From: Pleionea litopenaei
Lineage (GTDB): Bacteria > Pseudomonadota > Gammaproteobacteria > Enterobacterales > Kangiellaceae
Direction: 5' to 3'
Assembly (NCBI RefSeq): GCF_031198435.1
Contig: NZ_CP133548.1
Span: 806,001 to 870,000 of the forward strand
Length of the DNA stretch: 64,000 nucleotides
Part shown: in pieces, positions 48,477 to 57,638 of the stretch
Numbering within the stretch: the first letter of the stretch is position 1
Layout of the letters: every line of letters begins with the position of its first letter
Notes under the pieces: model-generated
Told to the model about the DNA's origin: nothing
Database searches by the model: none
What the model saw: only the letters and a program-made list of their open reading frames with translations
Position numbers and translations under genes: made by a program

Positions 48477-49628
48477 ATGGCGAATATTTGCGTGTTAGGT
48501 TGCGGAATGGTGGGCTCCGCCATGGCAATTGACTTGGTTAAAAACCACTCCGTCACTGTAGCCGATAAAAACAAAAAAGCATTAGCTGACACCAAAGAAA
48601 AAGCGGACGATCTAAAAACCATCGCCGCGGATCTGAGTGACGCAGACGCCATTTCTGATGTAATTGAAGATGCTGACTTAGTGGTTTGTGCGGTTCCTGG
48701 GTTCATGGGCTTTAACGTTCTTAAAACCGTTCTGAATAATAAAAAATCAGCGGTAGATATCTCATTTTTTCCAGAAAACGCTCTCGACCTCGATTATTTG
48801 GCGAAAAAGCATGAAGTTTATGCGCTGGTCGATTGCGGCGTTGCTCCTGGTATGGACAACATATTGCTTGGTCATCATGACTCAACGATGAAAGTACAAA
48901 AGTTTGAGTGTTTAGTCGGTGGCTTACCGCGTCAGCGCCGGTGGCCGTTTGAGTATAAAGCGCCGTTTTCTCCGATAGACGTTATCGAGGAATACACCCG
49001 CCCCGCTCGATTTGTTGAAAATGGAAAGCTGGTCACGCGCCCGCCACTCACCGATTGTGAATTGGTGCATTTTGACAAGGTGGGAACGCTAGAGTCATTT
49101 AATACCGACGGTTTGCGCACGCTTTTGCAAACCATGGATCACATACCGGATATGAAAGAGAAAACGCTTCGCTATCCGAGACACGCTGAATACATAAAAG
49201 TGCTGGCAGAGACAGGTTTCTTCTCCGAAGAGCCTATCGAAGTGGGAGGAGTGTCTGTCTCCCCTCTCGACTTTACCGCTAAAGTGCTCATCGATAACTG
49301 GAAGCTCAAACGTAATGAAAGTGAGTTTACCGTGATGAGAGTGACCATTGAAGGCGAAGAAAGTGGAAAAACTAAACGGTACGTTTATAACCTATACGAT
49401 GAAACGGATACCGCTTCAGCCACTTCTTCAATGGCAAGAACGACCGGTTTCACGGCCACAGCCGCAGTTAACTACCTCCTCGAGAACAAACCATCCGAAT
49501 CAGGAATCATTGCTCCAGAAGTATTTGGCGCTTATGATGGCGCCTGCGACTATGTATTGAAATACTTAAACGAGAGAAATGTTCAATACAAGAAAGAAGA
49601 AACTACTTTATCTACCGAGAGATCATAA
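48477..49628 (+). CDS. saccharopine dehydrogenase (glutamate-forming) family
   Basis: A 383-residue NAD(P)-dependent dehydrogenase of the saccharopine dehydrogenase/lysine 6-dehydrogenase family. The Rossmann start is NICVLGCGMVGSAMAIDLV, followed by DLVVCAVPGFMGFNVL and YALVDCGVAPGMDNILLGHH; the C-terminus is IAPEVFGAYDGACDYVLKYL. It would split saccharopine into 2-aminoadipate semialdehyde and glutamate. A lysine 6-dehydrogenase is the alternative, but a lysine-2-oxoglutarate reductase at 40254 and an ALDH7 at 51252 favour saccharopine. GGGAGA precedes the ATG. Its stop overlaps the next start (TAATG). Confidence 0.85.
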   Translation: MANICVLGCGMVGSAMAIDLVKNHSVTVADKNKKALADTKEKADDLKTIAADLSDADAISDVIEDADLVVCAVPGFMGFNVLKTVLNNKKSAVDISFFPENALDLDYLAKKHEVYALVDCGVAPGMDNILLGHHDSTMKVQKFECLVGGLPRQRRWPFEYKAPFSPIDVIEEYTRPARFVENGKLVTRPPLTDCELVHFDKVGTLESFNTDGLRTLLQTMDHIPDMKEKTLRYPRHAEYIKVLAETGFFSEEPIEVGGVSVSPLDFTAKVLIDNWKLKRNESEFTVMRVTIEGEESGKTKRYVYNLYDETDTASATSSMARTTGFTATAAVNYLLENKPSESGIIAPEVFGAYDGACDYVLKYLNERNVQYKKEETTLSTERS

Positions 49629-49876
49629 TGACTGAAGTACGAAAACTACCCGATGATAAGATCACTGAAATACGCGCCCATTTCGACTTTTTTGACCGCG
49701 ATAAAAATGGCGAAATCGATTTAGAAGAATTTACCGAGTTACTCCGAGTGCTTTCTCCTAAGTCTAGTAAACAACAGGCTGAGAGTGGCTTTTCATTCAT
49801 CGACGAAAACAGCGATGGTCATATTGATTTCGATGAGTTTCTCATTTGGTGGGAAACTTGCTGGTGGGAATACTAA
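49628..49876 (+). CDS. two-EF-hand calcium-binding protein
   Basis: An 82-residue cytosolic protein consisting of one EF-hand pair. Loop 1 is DRDKNGEIDLEE (residues 23-34) and loop 2 DENSDGHIDFDE (59-70). Both have acidic or Asn residues at positions 1, 3, 5 and 9, Gly at 6 and Glu at 12, so both should bind Ca2+. The C-terminus is aromatic (LIWWETCWWEY). No signal peptide, so it is cytosolic, unusual for bacterial EF-hand proteins, many of which are exported. The ATG overlaps the saccharopine dehydrogenase stop by one base, which makes translational coupling very likely. Confidence 0.9.
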   Translation: MTEVRKLPDDKITEIRAHFDFFDRDKNGEIDLEEFTELLRVLSPKSSKQQAESGFSFIDENSDGHIDFDEFLIWWETCWWEY

Positions 49877-49887
49877 TTCTCTTACTT

Positions 49888-49923
49888 AAGCCACAGGGCG
49901 TGTTTTTTACCCACCTGTGGCTT
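49888..49923. terminator. long-loop hairpin between convergent genes
   Basis: AAGCCACAGG and CCTGTGGCTT form a perfect 10-bp stem with a 16-base T-rich loop, just after the EF-hand gene and reaching the stop codon of the convergent DUF4826-like gene. Confidence 0.6.
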
Positions 49924-50395
49924 ATTCTTCTAACCACAATTCATTTTCATGATACAAAACCAGCAAATCTGCAGCCGCTTTTACATTCTCCTGCATTCTT
50001 AATTTAACCTCGTCACTCGGTTGTTTATTTTCAGCTTGGGCTGCTTGCTTTAGTTGTCTGGCCAAAAACAAATACTGACGACTGAACGCCAGTAGCGCTT
50101 CACGAGCGGTCGCGGCTGCTTTAAAGGGTAATGATAATGTTGGCAAATCACCACTGATCAACCAAATTCGCTTGGTTGTAGAATGTTGATTAACCGTAAA
50201 CTGCCATACCGACAGTGCGGGCTCTAAGGTTCTGGTTTGTTCATCACTGACGGCCAAAACATGCCAAGAATGCCGTTCACAATAAGATAACGCCAATTGC
50301 AGCTGTTCGGCTTCCCATTCACTTAGCAGGGTCCAGTCAATATTTAATTGATTGGATTGGGTAAGTGTAGAGTTGTTCGCTGGTTCAAGCACCAT
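49922..50395 (-). CDS. DUF4826-like protein
   Basis: A 157-residue cytosolic protein of unknown function. WEAEQLQLALSYCERHSW, ALSVWQFTV, RIWLISGDLPT, AAATAREALLAFS and the tail LLVLYHENELW follow the order of conserved patches I know from DUF4826 proteins of marine gammaproteobacteria (W..Q...A..Y, W.ISGDLPTD, AREA...FS, LY....LW). It starts seven bases after the gamma-carbonic anhydrase stop codon and is probably co-transcribed with it. Confidence 0.68.
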   Translation of the reverse strand: MVLEPANNSTLTQSNQLNIDWTLLSEWEAEQLQLALSYCERHSWHVLAVSDEQTRTLEPALSVWQFTVNQHSTTKRIWLISGDLPTLSLPFKAAATAREALLAFSRQYLFLARQLKQAAQAENKQPSDEVKLRMQENVKAAADLLVLYHENELWLEE

Positions 50396-50402
50396 CGGTC
50401 GA

Positions 50403-50927
50403 CTACCGGGTTATCACTTTTAAACTTCGGTAAAGCTCGATTTTATTAACATAGGTATCGGCACTTTTCTCTAATAACATTCGCTCTTGCTCGGTTAGTT
50501 TTCGAACAACCTTGCCCGGATTGCCTAACACTAATACTCCAGAGGGGATTTCTTTTCCTTCTGTGATCAAAGTGTTAGCGCCAATTAGGACATGGTCACC
50601 AATCTTGGCATTGTTTAAGACAACGGCATTGATTCCAACAAGACTGAAATCGCCAATGCTGCAACCGTGTAACATCGCGTGATGACCCACGGTCACACCA
50701 CGACCTACGATTAATTCTAGTCCAGGATCGGTGTGCAGTACTGCGTTATCTTGAATATTACTTTTAGGTCCAACGCGAATCCAATCGGTATCGCCTCTTA
50801 TTACACTATTGAACCAAACACTGCATTCTTCACCCAGCTCGACTTTTCCAATAATATCAGCGCTTTCAGCAATAAAGCTGCTATCAAAATCGAGCTTCGG
50901 TGAAATACCGTTCAATGCATAAATCAT
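50403..50927 (-). CDS. gamma-carbonic anhydrase family protein (YrdA-like)
   Basis: A 174-residue left-handed beta-helix protein of the gamma-carbonic anhydrase/PaaY/YrdA family. Hexapeptide repeats run from about residue 15 to 140. The zinc histidines are in NAVLHTDP and [13 protein letters not shown]. Conserved [12 protein letters not shown] and [12 protein letters not shown] are also present. Members are often called putative carbonic anhydrases; the activity of YrdA-type proteins is often low or unproven. First gene of a pair with the DUF4826-like gene. Confidence 0.92.
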   Translation of the reverse strand: MIYALNGISPKLDFDSSFIAESADIIGKVELGEECSVWFNSVIRGDTDWIRVGPKSNIQDNAVLHTDPGLELIVGRGVTVGHHAMLHGCSIGDFSLVGINAVVLNNAKIGDHVLIGANTLITEGKEIPSGVLVLGNPGKVVRKLTEQERMLLEKSADTYVNKIELYRSLKVITR

Positions 50928-51251
50928 CTTTGATCCTAGTTAAATTCGCGGTTCATATATGCGGCGCAACATGCCAATTCCACACCACAACTCATCTGAC
51001 CAGACTAGCATAGCTTGCAGCGAGAAATAATGCCATTTGCCAGAAAAATGACGCTATATGCGGTTAAAAATACGCCAATTTACAAAATTAAGCTAGCGAT
51101 TTGAATGGCACAGTGGTAAGGTTGCGCCACCTCAAAACAGGGGGCCAAATCGAGCGTTTTTTAGCCTATCTCGAATTAGCTTAAACGATCGAATTTAGTC
51201 CTTCTGTCCGACAAGACCAGTCTGAATGACACAACAGAGAGGCAGTACTTT
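50928..51251. other. divergent intergenic region upstream of the aminoadipate-semialdehyde dehydrogenase gene
   Basis: 324 bases between divergent genes. No gene or riboswitch recognised; in particular, no lysine-riboswitch core was found. AGAGAGG lies about eight bases before the ATG at 51252. TCGAATTAG and a near copy TCGAATTTAG occur at about 51171-51200. Confidence 0.4.
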
Positions 51252-52775
51252 ATGGATATTCTAAAAGAACTCGGTATTGAGTCTATTAACTCTGGCGCAA
51301 ACTTCTCCGCCAATGAGTGGAGCACCACCACCGATCAAGGCATTGTTGAATCAATCAACCCAGCCACTGGTGAACTAATTGCGAAAGTATACGCAGCATC
51401 AGAACAAGACTACGAAACAATCATTACTAAAGCGGAAGAAGCCTTTGCCGAATGGCGAATGGTTCCGGCACCGCTTCGCGGCGAAGTGGTTCGTCAAATC
51501 GGTAACGCTTTACGTGATCACAAAGACGCATTAGGTAGCCTCGTTTCAATGGAAATGGGCAAAATTAAAGCGGAAGGTGACGGTGAAGTCCAAGAGATGA
51601 TTGACATGGCCGACTTTGCGGTAGGTCAATCGCGCATGCTTTACGGCAACACCATGCATTCTGAGCGACCTCAACATCGCATGTACGAGCAATGGCACCC
51701 TCTAGGTATCGTTGGTTGTATTTCGGCGTTCAATTTCCCTGTCGCCGTTTGGTCTTGGAATGCTTTCGTCGCAGCGGCATGTGGTAACGTGACTGTGTGG
51801 AAACCTTCTCCAAAAACACCTTTGACGGCTATCGCTGTCCAAAATATCTGTAACAAAGTGATGGCTGAAAATGGCTATAAGCCAATGTTCTACACCTTTG
51901 TTGATAATACTGACAATAAATTAGCGGAAACCTTCATCAACGACAAACGCGTGAAAAAGATTTCTTTCACTGGCTCAAGCGTGGTTGGCAAGATGGTTGG
52001 TGTTAAAGTCGCAGAACGTATGGGCAAATGCCTACTTGAGTTATCGGGTAACAATGCGTTGATTATTGACGAAACCGCTGACTTAGAAAACGCCATTCCT
52101 TCAGCAGCCTTTGGCGCAGTGGGTACCGGCGGTCAACGTTGTACCACAACTCGCCGTTTGATTGTTCACGAAAGCATTGTCGACAAAGTGATCGACTCAA
52201 TGGTCGGTGCGTACAAGCAAGTTAAGATTGGCAACCCACTTGATACCAACACCCTGATGGGTCCGCTAATCGACGAAACAGCGGTACAGAACTTCGAAAA
52301 AGCTGTTGCGGCAGCCGTCGAGCAAGGCGGTGAAGTATTGTACGGTGGAAAGCGTATTGAAGGTGCGGGTCACTTCGTAGAGCCAACCATCATCAAAGCA
52401 GAAAATCATTGGGCAGCGGTTCAAAATGAAACGTTTGCGCCAATTGTTTACATCATGACATTCAAAACCATTGAAGAAGCCATCGAGTTAAACAACTCAG
52501 TTCGTCAAGGTCTATCAGCAGCAATGTTTAGCATGAATATGCGCAACATAGAAAAGTTCTTATCGGCCGCGGGTAGCGATACAGGTATTGCGAACATTAA
52601 TATCGGTACTTCAGGTGCTGAAATTGGTGGCGCATTCGGTGGTGAAAAAGAAACCGGTGGCGGTCGCGAAGCAGGTTCAGATGCTTGGAAAGCTTATATG
52701 CGTCGTCAAACCAATACTATTTTCTGGGGTGAAAAACCTACCTTAGCGCAAGGTATTGAATTTAACTTGGGTTAA
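51252..52775 (+). CDS. amaB: L-aminoadipate-semialdehyde dehydrogenase (ALDH7 family)
   Basis: A 507-residue aldehyde dehydrogenase of the ALDH7A1 (antiquitin) group, which oxidises 2-aminoadipate semialdehyde to 2-aminoadipate with NAD+. The catalytic cysteine is in [13 protein letters not shown] and the general base glutamate in [14 protein letters not shown]-binding motifs are [14 protein letters not shown] and [11 protein letters not shown]. The tail [19 protein letters not shown] is typical of ALDH7. It completes the route lysine to saccharopine to semialdehyde to aminoadipate formed by the genes at 40254 and 48477. A gap of 70 bases separates it from leucine dehydrogenase, possibly co-transcribed. 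Confidence 0.92.
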   Translation: MDILKELGIESINSGANFSANEWSTTTDQGIVESINPATGELIAKVYAASEQDYETIITKAEEAFAEWRMVPAPLRGEVVRQIGNALRDHKDALGSLVSMEMGKIKAEGDGEVQEMIDMADFAVGQSRMLYGNTMHSERPQHRMYEQWHPLGIVGCISAFNFPVAVWSWNAFVAAACGNVTVWKPSPKTPLTAIAVQNICNKVMAENGYKPMFYTFVDNTDNKLAETFINDKRVKKISFTGSSVVGKMVGVKVAERMGKCLLELSGNNALIIDETADLENAIPSAAFGAVGTGGQRCTTTRRLIVHESIVDKVIDSMVGAYKQVKIGNPLDTNTLMGPLIDETAVQNFEKAVAAAVEQGGEVLYGGKRIEGAGHFVEPTIIKAENHWAAVQNETFAPIVYIMTFKTIEEAIELNNSVRQGLSAAMFSMNMRNIEKFLSAAGSDTGIANINIGTSGAEIGGAFGGEKETGGGREAGSDAWKAYMRRQTNTIFWGEKPTLAQGIEFNLG

Positions 52776-52845
52776 GATTTTCTGTTCCGAAGAGGACGGT
52801 AAAAACCCTCCTCTTCCTCTCAGTTTCCATTACTAGGAGATAATT

Positions 52846-53880
52846 ATGGCAGTATTTAATCTGCGAGCATACGATGAACACGAGCAAGTAGTGTTTTGTA
52901 GTGACAGTGAATCAGGCTTGAAAGCAATTATTGCTATTCATAGTACTGCTCTTGGTCCTGCAACCGGTGGATGTCGTATGTGGGAATACAATTCTGACGA
53001 AGGTGCACTTATCGATGCATTACGTCTATCACGTGGTATGACTTATAAGAATGCCATGGCTGGACTCAACATGGGTGGCGGAAAGTCAGTTATCATTGGT
53101 AACCCACGCACCCAGAAGTCAGAAGAGTTATTCCGTGCATTCGGTCGTTTTGTAGATAACTTAAAAGGCCGATACGTGACCGCTGAAGACGTAGGAATTA
53201 ACCCTGACGATATGGCATTAGTGCACAAAGAAACCAATCACGTACTTGGTTTAGAAGGCAAAAGCGGTGACCCATCTCCAGTAACTGCGTATGGTGTCTA
53301 CATGGGCATGAAAGCAGCGGTAAAACACCGCTTAGGACGCGATAGCTTAGATGGCATTAAAGTCGCTGTTCAAGGACTGGGGCATGTTGGTCAATATCTT
53401 TGCGACCACTTAGCAAAAGAAGGCGCGCAACTGTTTGTAACCGATATCAACAAAGAATCGATCGATAAAATCGTTAGCAGCTGTGGTGCTACCGCTATCG
53501 ATAAAGATGAGATTTATCAACAAGACGTTGATGTTTATGCGCCTTGTGCTCTTGGTGCAACACTAAACGATGTGACGATTCCAAAGTTAAAAGCGTCAGT
53601 CATCGCAGGTGCTGCAAATAACCAACTAGCAGAAGATCGTCATGGCGATGAATTGAAAAAGCGTGGTATCTTGTACACTCCTGATTACATCATCAACGCT
53701 GGCGGAATTATTAACGTTTCGTTTGAAGAAAACTACAACCGAGAAGTTGCTCTTCGTAAAGTTGATGAAATTTATCAAACGTTGGAAGAAGTATTTGCAA
53801 CCGCCGATAAAGAAAATAAAACAACGAATGTTGTCGCAGATGAATTAGCACGTAAGCGTGTGGCAGCTGCAAAGCAATAG
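52846..53880 (+). CDS. ldh: leucine dehydrogenase
   Basis: A 344-residue NAD-dependent dehydrogenase of the Glu/Leu/Phe/Val family, which deaminates leucine, valine and isoleucine to 2-oxoacids. The catalytic lysines are Lys68 (GMTYKNAM) and Lys80 (LNMGGGKSVIIG), as in Bacillus leucine dehydrogenase. The Rossmann motif is VAVQGLGHVGQYLCDHL, and YIINAGGIINVSFE is close to the substrate. It has a strong ribosome site (TAGGAGATAATT). Its 2-oxoacid products could feed the dehydrogenase complex at 24-28 kb. A terminator follows. Confidence 0.92.
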   Translation: MAVFNLRAYDEHEQVVFCSDSESGLKAIIAIHSTALGPATGGCRMWEYNSDEGALIDALRLSRGMTYKNAMAGLNMGGGKSVIIGNPRTQKSEELFRAFGRFVDNLKGRYVTAEDVGINPDDMALVHKETNHVLGLEGKSGDPSPVTAYGVYMGMKAAVKHRLGRDSLDGIKVAVQGLGHVGQYLCDHLAKEGAQLFVTDINKESIDKIVSSCGATAIDKDEIYQQDVDVYAPCALGATLNDVTIPKLKASVIAGAANNQLAEDRHGDELKKRGILYTPDYIINAGGIINVSFEENYNREVALRKVDEIYQTLEEVFATADKENKTTNVVADELARKRVAAAKQ

Positions 53881-53903
53881 CTTTGGTACTCAAATGTATC
53901 ACC

Positions 53904-53932
53904 AAAAAGGAGCTCTATGAGCTCCTTTTTTT
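53904..53932 (+). terminator. terminator of leucine dehydrogenase
   Basis: AAAAAGGAGCTC and GAGCTCCTTTTT form a 12-bp stem with a TAT loop, ending in a seven-T run. Confidence 0.9.
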
Positions 53933-54000
53933 AAGCATTGATAACCTTCGTATATACCAAATAGGCGCTTTTTATTGGTAAAACTGATGAAGTACTCTTG

Positions 54001-54858
54001 CTATTTTCGTTTTACAAACAACGCAGGATCCAATCTCTGATCGTGCCAATTAAGACGCCAATCTAAATGAGGTCCCGTTGCACGACCACTCTGACCAATT
54101 TCACCAATTAACTCGCCTTGCTTAATCGATTGACCTTCTTTGACATGAGTTTTATGTAAATGCAGATAAGTTGAATTAAGACCAAGACCATGATCAATAA
54201 TAATGGTAGCGCCTGAGTAAAACATATCCGGATGCACTAATACGACTTTTCCACTAGCGGGAGCAACGACAGGTGTGCCAACTGGCGCCGCAATATCTTC
54301 GCCAAAGTGCGGTCGTTTAGGTTCGCCATTAAGCACTCTTTGAGAACCATAGTAACCAGAAATCCTACCCTCTGCAGGTGAAATAAAAATTTGTTTAAAA
54401 AACTCGAGCTCCGACGTAACAGATCGAGCTTCTTTTACTTGCTGAGTCTCCCGTACAATACGCGCAAGAACTTCGGGCTTTTTTGGGGACACTTTACTTT
54501 TGGGTAAACCATCAATTCGCTCAATACGATAGTCACGAACGGCAACTTCAAATCGTTGCTTGAGTTGCTCGTTTTTACTGACTACCATTACCTCGGCAGG
54601 CCCTTGAAAATCTCGTCCAAACCCAATGATAAATTGTCCGAACTGGTTAACCTTCACTGGCTTTTCTAAAAATGAAACCTGATGCCCTTTCGACACTTGC
54701 CCAATTAAGTAGCCACCTTGAGTAAGTTCAGCGCGCAAGACTCGAACAGGCTCAGATTTAACGCCTAAACTTTCTGCAGTGACTTCACCAGAACTAGCCA
54801 TAAGAAAGCCAGTCAGAATGACAATAGCAGCGCTCAGTCGAACTACGGTAGCGTACAT
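54001..54858 (-). CDS. exported M23 family metallopeptidase
   Basis: A 285-residue periplasmic LytM/M23 endopeptidase that should cut peptidoglycan cross-links. After the signal peptide (VVRLSAAIVILTGFLMASS) comes a beta-rich N-terminal domain, a short helical linker, and the C-terminal M23 domain. Zinc ligands are His and Asp in HFGEDIAAP, and His in the LNSTYLHLHK and GPHLDWRLN motifs, so the site is complete. The frame is open 16 codons further upstream, but the ATG at 54858 is preceded by a strong GGGGAG, so I used it. Confidence 0.92.
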   Translation of the reverse strand: MYATVVRLSAAIVILTGFLMASSGEVTAESLGVKSEPVRVLRAELTQGGYLIGQVSKGHQVSFLEKPVKVNQFGQFIIGFGRDFQGPAEVMVVSKNEQLKQRFEVAVRDYRIERIDGLPKSKVSPKKPEVLARIVRETQQVKEARSVTSELEFFKQIFISPAEGRISGYYGSQRVLNGEPKRPHFGEDIAAPVGTPVVAPASGKVVLVHPDMFYSGATIIIDHGLGLNSTYLHLHKTHVKEGQSIKQGELIGEIGQSGRATGPHLDWRLNWHDQRLDPALFVKRK

Positions 54859-55014
54859 GATACTCCCCTTCTTTATTTCACTAAACTCATATAAAACGCT
54901 AATCAATGACCATCAATCTAACCAATTGCTTAGCGTCTTACAATTGCAATTACTTAAATCAAGGGTAATAAAAAATTAGAATTTACCTTTTGGTTAATTA
55001 ACGTTCGACTTGTA

Positions 55015-55083
55015 CAGGTCATTTAAGACACCTCCATCAGATCATTTAAGATGAGTCCAACAGGTCATTTAAGATAAGTCCAT
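55015..55083. repeat. three 23-bp tandem repeats upstream of the methyltransferase-like gene
   Basis: Three head-to-tail units of exactly 23 bases start at 55015, 55038 and 55061. Each contains CAG(G/A)TCATTTAAGA at the same place, and a fourth degenerate copy begins at 55084 (CACTTCATGTAA). The repeats end 67 bases before the start codon at 55151. The fixed spacing, close to two helical turns, suggests a multi-site regulator-binding region. Confidence 0.75.
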
Positions 55084-55150
55084 CACTTCATGTAATATTG
55101 TGTTACAAACTGTACTCGATCAACGCTCAGCTTAAACTCATAATTCGTTT

Positions 55151-55963
55151 ATGAAGACATTAATTAGTACAGTTACCTCTCTTGCGCTGTTGGTTGCAAC
55201 AGGCCTCGATGCCGCTCACCCTGTTGGGAGTGAGGAAGATCATATTTTAGCCATGATAGAACATCCACAGCGGTTAGAAATGGATCTCAAACGTGACGAA
55301 AACCGGCGCCCTTATGATGTATTAGACTTTTACAATGTGAGGCCTGGAATGACTGTCTTAGATGTGTTCTCTGGCGGCGGTTACTACAGTGAGTTATTTT
55401 CGCTAGCCGTGGGTCCGCAAGGCAAGGTCATTGCTCACAACAACCTTGCCTACTCCAAATACGTTGAAAAAACTTTGGCCAAACGTTATTCAAACAATCG
55501 ATTAAAAAACGTTGAAAACATTATACAAGAAGCTAATGAATTAAATGTTCCAGCGAATTCTGCCGATATGGCTTTTTTAATATTGGCTTATCATGATATT
55601 TACTACGCGCCGAAAAAAGGTAGCTGGCCAAAAATCGACCGTAAACTTTTTTTAAGTCATATTTACGATGCACTTAAGCCCGGAGGAATTTTAGGCATTA
55701 TTGATCATCAAGCCGCACCCGGAAGCCCTGCTTCCACCGGGCATTCACTCCATAGAATTAATGTAGACTTAGTCATTCAACAAGTGAAAGAGGCCGGCTT
55801 TATTTTAAAAGAGCGGGCTTATTTTCTAGAAAATGAAACGGACGATCTTTCCAAGCATATGTACGCTCCGGAAAACCGAGGTAAAACCAGCCGTTTTATC
55901 TTAAAGTTCATTAAGCCGCTTGACCTAGAGCAACAGATTGTAGATGAGCGAACTATTCCTTGA
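55151..55963 (+). CDS. exported class I methyltransferase-like protein
   Basis: A 270-residue protein with a signal peptide (TLISTVTSLALLVATGLDA) followed by a class I SAM-methyltransferase fold. Motif I is TVLDVFSGGGYYSELFS, and post-I to motif III are VIAHNNLAYSKYV, MAFLILAYHDIYY and LKPGGILGIIDHQ. It resembles the predicted methyltransferases of COG4798, several of which also carry signal peptides. How an exported enzyme would obtain SAM is unclear, so it may be a non-methylating relative. It is preceded by three 23-bp repeats and seems monocistronic. Confidence 0.82.
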   Translation: MKTLISTVTSLALLVATGLDAAHPVGSEEDHILAMIEHPQRLEMDLKRDENRRPYDVLDFYNVRPGMTVLDVFSGGGYYSELFSLAVGPQGKVIAHNNLAYSKYVEKTLAKRYSNNRLKNVENIIQEANELNVPANSADMAFLILAYHDIYYAPKKGSWPKIDRKLFLSHIYDALKPGGILGIIDHQAAPGSPASTGHSLHRINVDLVIQQVKEAGFILKERAYFLENETDDLSKHMYAPENRGKTSRFILKFIKPLDLEQQIVDERTIP

Positions 55964-55998
55964 ATATATTCGCTCATTTTGAACTTGCGGTTTAACGC

Positions 55999-57414
55999 TT
56001 AACCTTCAGCTCTCGCCGCAATAAAAGCTAAGGCTTTACGAATTCTTTCTAAGCACCTTGCTTGACCGATATGAAGAAGTGTCACGTCTAAATTAGGTGA
56101 TTGACCGGCTCCAGTAACGGCAACTCTCAATGGCATACCGACCTTCCCCATTCCAACAGACAGTTGCTCTGCCGTTGCATCAATCGCCGATTGAATGCTT
56201 GCTGCAGTCCACTCATTGAGTTCAGAAAGTTTACTAGCAACCAACTCTAAAGGTTCTTTGGCAACCGGACGTAAATGCTTTTTTGCTGCTCCAGCATCAA
56301 ACTCTTGGTAATCTTGATAAAAGTAAACAATTGACTCCGCCAATTCTTTCAGTGTGTGAACACGCTCCGAAAACAATGGGATAAGCAATTCTAGTGCGGG
56401 ACCTTCGCTAAGATTAAGCCCGAGATTATCAATATGCCATTGTAATGCTGCCGCAACCTCTTTAACCGGTAACGTTTTAATATAATGTTGATTTAACCAA
56501 CGTAATTTATCGGTGTTGAATGCTGATGCCGCTTTATTAATATCGTGAATGTCGAATAAAGACTTCATTTCCTCTAAAGAGAAAATTTCTTGATCGCCAT
56601 GTGACCAGCCCAATCGTATTAAATAGTTTAATACCGCTTGTGGTAGATAACCATCATCTCGATACTGCATAACGCTTACCGCACCATGCCGTTTAGAAAG
56701 CTTTTTACCATCATCGCCTAAAATCATGGGTACGTGAGCGTATTCTGGTGCCGTTGCGTTGAGTGCTTTAAAAATATTAATCTGTCTCGGCGTATTATTA
56801 ACGTGATCATCACCCCGTATGACTTGCGTAATTTTCATATCCCAATCATCGACTACAACCGTAAAATTGTAGGTTGGGGTACCGTCAGTGCGAGCAATAA
56901 TTAAGTCATCTAACTCAGAGTTGGCAAAAGTAATTTCGCCTTTAACCGCATCATTCCACGTAACTTTACCTTCTTGAGGATTTTTGAAACGAATAACGTG
57001 CGCTTGTGTTATGTCTTGCTGCTCTTTAGTTAGGTGTCGGCATTTGCCATCGTAACGAGGCTTTTCCTTCGCCGTCATTTGCTGCTCTCGTAGTTCGTCT
57101 AACCGTTCTTTCGAACAGTAACAACGATAGGCTTTGCCCTCTTCTAGCAGTTGGGCGACCACTTCTTTATAGCGGTCAAAACGTTGTGTCTGATAGTAAG
57201 GACCTTGAGTGTGCTCAAGACCTAGCCACTCCATTCCATCTAAAATCGCTTGGACCGCTTCGTCAGTTGACCGCTCTCGATCGGTATCTTCTATTCTTAG
57301 AACAAACTCACCATGATGACGTTGAGCATGTAACCAGCTATACAAAGCAGTTCGAGCCCCTCCAACATGAAGGTACCCAGTTGGGCTTGGAGCAAAACGT
57401 GTAACGACAGACAT
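55999..57414 (-). CDS. gltX: glutamyl-tRNA synthetase
   Basis: A class Ib synthetase that charges tRNA-Glu. The 471 residues match E. coli GltX. HIGH-type motif [16 protein letters not shown]-type motif KLSKRHGA, and the zinc knuckle C-x-C-x(24)-C-x-H, spanning from RCYCSKERL to KCRHL, are present. The frame is open three codons further upstream, but AGGA lies nine bases before the ATG at 57414, so I used this start. It is divergent from the tRNA-Val gene. Confidence 0.96.
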   Translation of the reverse strand: MSVVTRFAPSPTGYLHVGGARTALYSWLHAQRHHGEFVLRIEDTDRERSTDEAVQAILDGMEWLGLEHTQGPYYQTQRFDRYKEVVAQLLEEGKAYRCYCSKERLDELREQQMTAKEKPRYDGKCRHLTKEQQDITQAHVIRFKNPQEGKVTWNDAVKGEITFANSELDDLIIARTDGTPTYNFTVVVDDWDMKITQVIRGDDHVNNTPRQINIFKALNATAPEYAHVPMILGDDGKKLSKRHGAVSVMQYRDDGYLPQAVLNYLIRLGWSHGDQEIFSLEEMKSLFDIHDINKAASAFNTDKLRWLNQHYIKTLPVKEVAAALQWHIDNLGLNLSEGPALELLIPLFSERVHTLKELAESIVYFYQDYQEFDAGAAKKHLRPVAKEPLELVASKLSELNEWTAASIQSAIDATAEQLSVGMGKVGMPLRVAVTGAGQSPNLDVTLLHIGQARCLERIRKALAFIAARAEG

Positions 57415-57513
57415 ATTAACCATCCTATTCTTTGGGAGGCGTATTTTAGCAATCCTCAGTCGGTAGGTGAACGGGCGATAACGAATAAAAATTAATTTTT
57501 TTTAAAATATACG

Positions 57514-57542
57514 TTGACCCAAGTGAAATACTCCCATAGAAT
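57514..57542 (+). promoter_or_regulatory. promoter of tRNA-Val
   Basis: TTGACC (57514-57519) and TAGAAT (57537-57542) are separated by 17 bases and followed by the GC-rich discriminator GCGCCCC. Confidence 0.8.
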
Positions 57543-57562
57543 GCGCCCCGTTCTTACGGAGT

Positions 57563-57638
57563 GGGCGCTTAGCTCAGTTGGGAGAGCATCGCCCTTACAA
57601 GGCGAGGGTCACTGGTTCGAGCCCAGTAGCGCCCACCA
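57563..57638 (+). tRNA. tRNA-Val (anticodon UAC)
   Basis: GGGCGCTTAGCTCAGTTGGG at the 5' end, an anticodon loop CTTACAA giving UAC, a T-loop GTTCGAGCC and an encoded CCA end. 76 bases. No clear terminator follows. Confidence 0.96.

Noticed and set aside
51040-51105. Short frame of about 24 codons in the gap before the aminoadipate-semialdehyde dehydrogenase gene
   Set aside because: It has no ribosome site and no recognisable sequence; chance frames of this size are expected.
50928-51251. Lysine riboswitch in front of the aminoadipate-semialdehyde dehydrogenase gene
   Set aside because: None of the conserved lysine-aptamer segments is visible; the same holds for the leader at 41852-41967.
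55015-55105. Possible CRISPR array
   Set aside because: The 23-bp units are directly adjacent with no spacers and no cas genes lie nearby.
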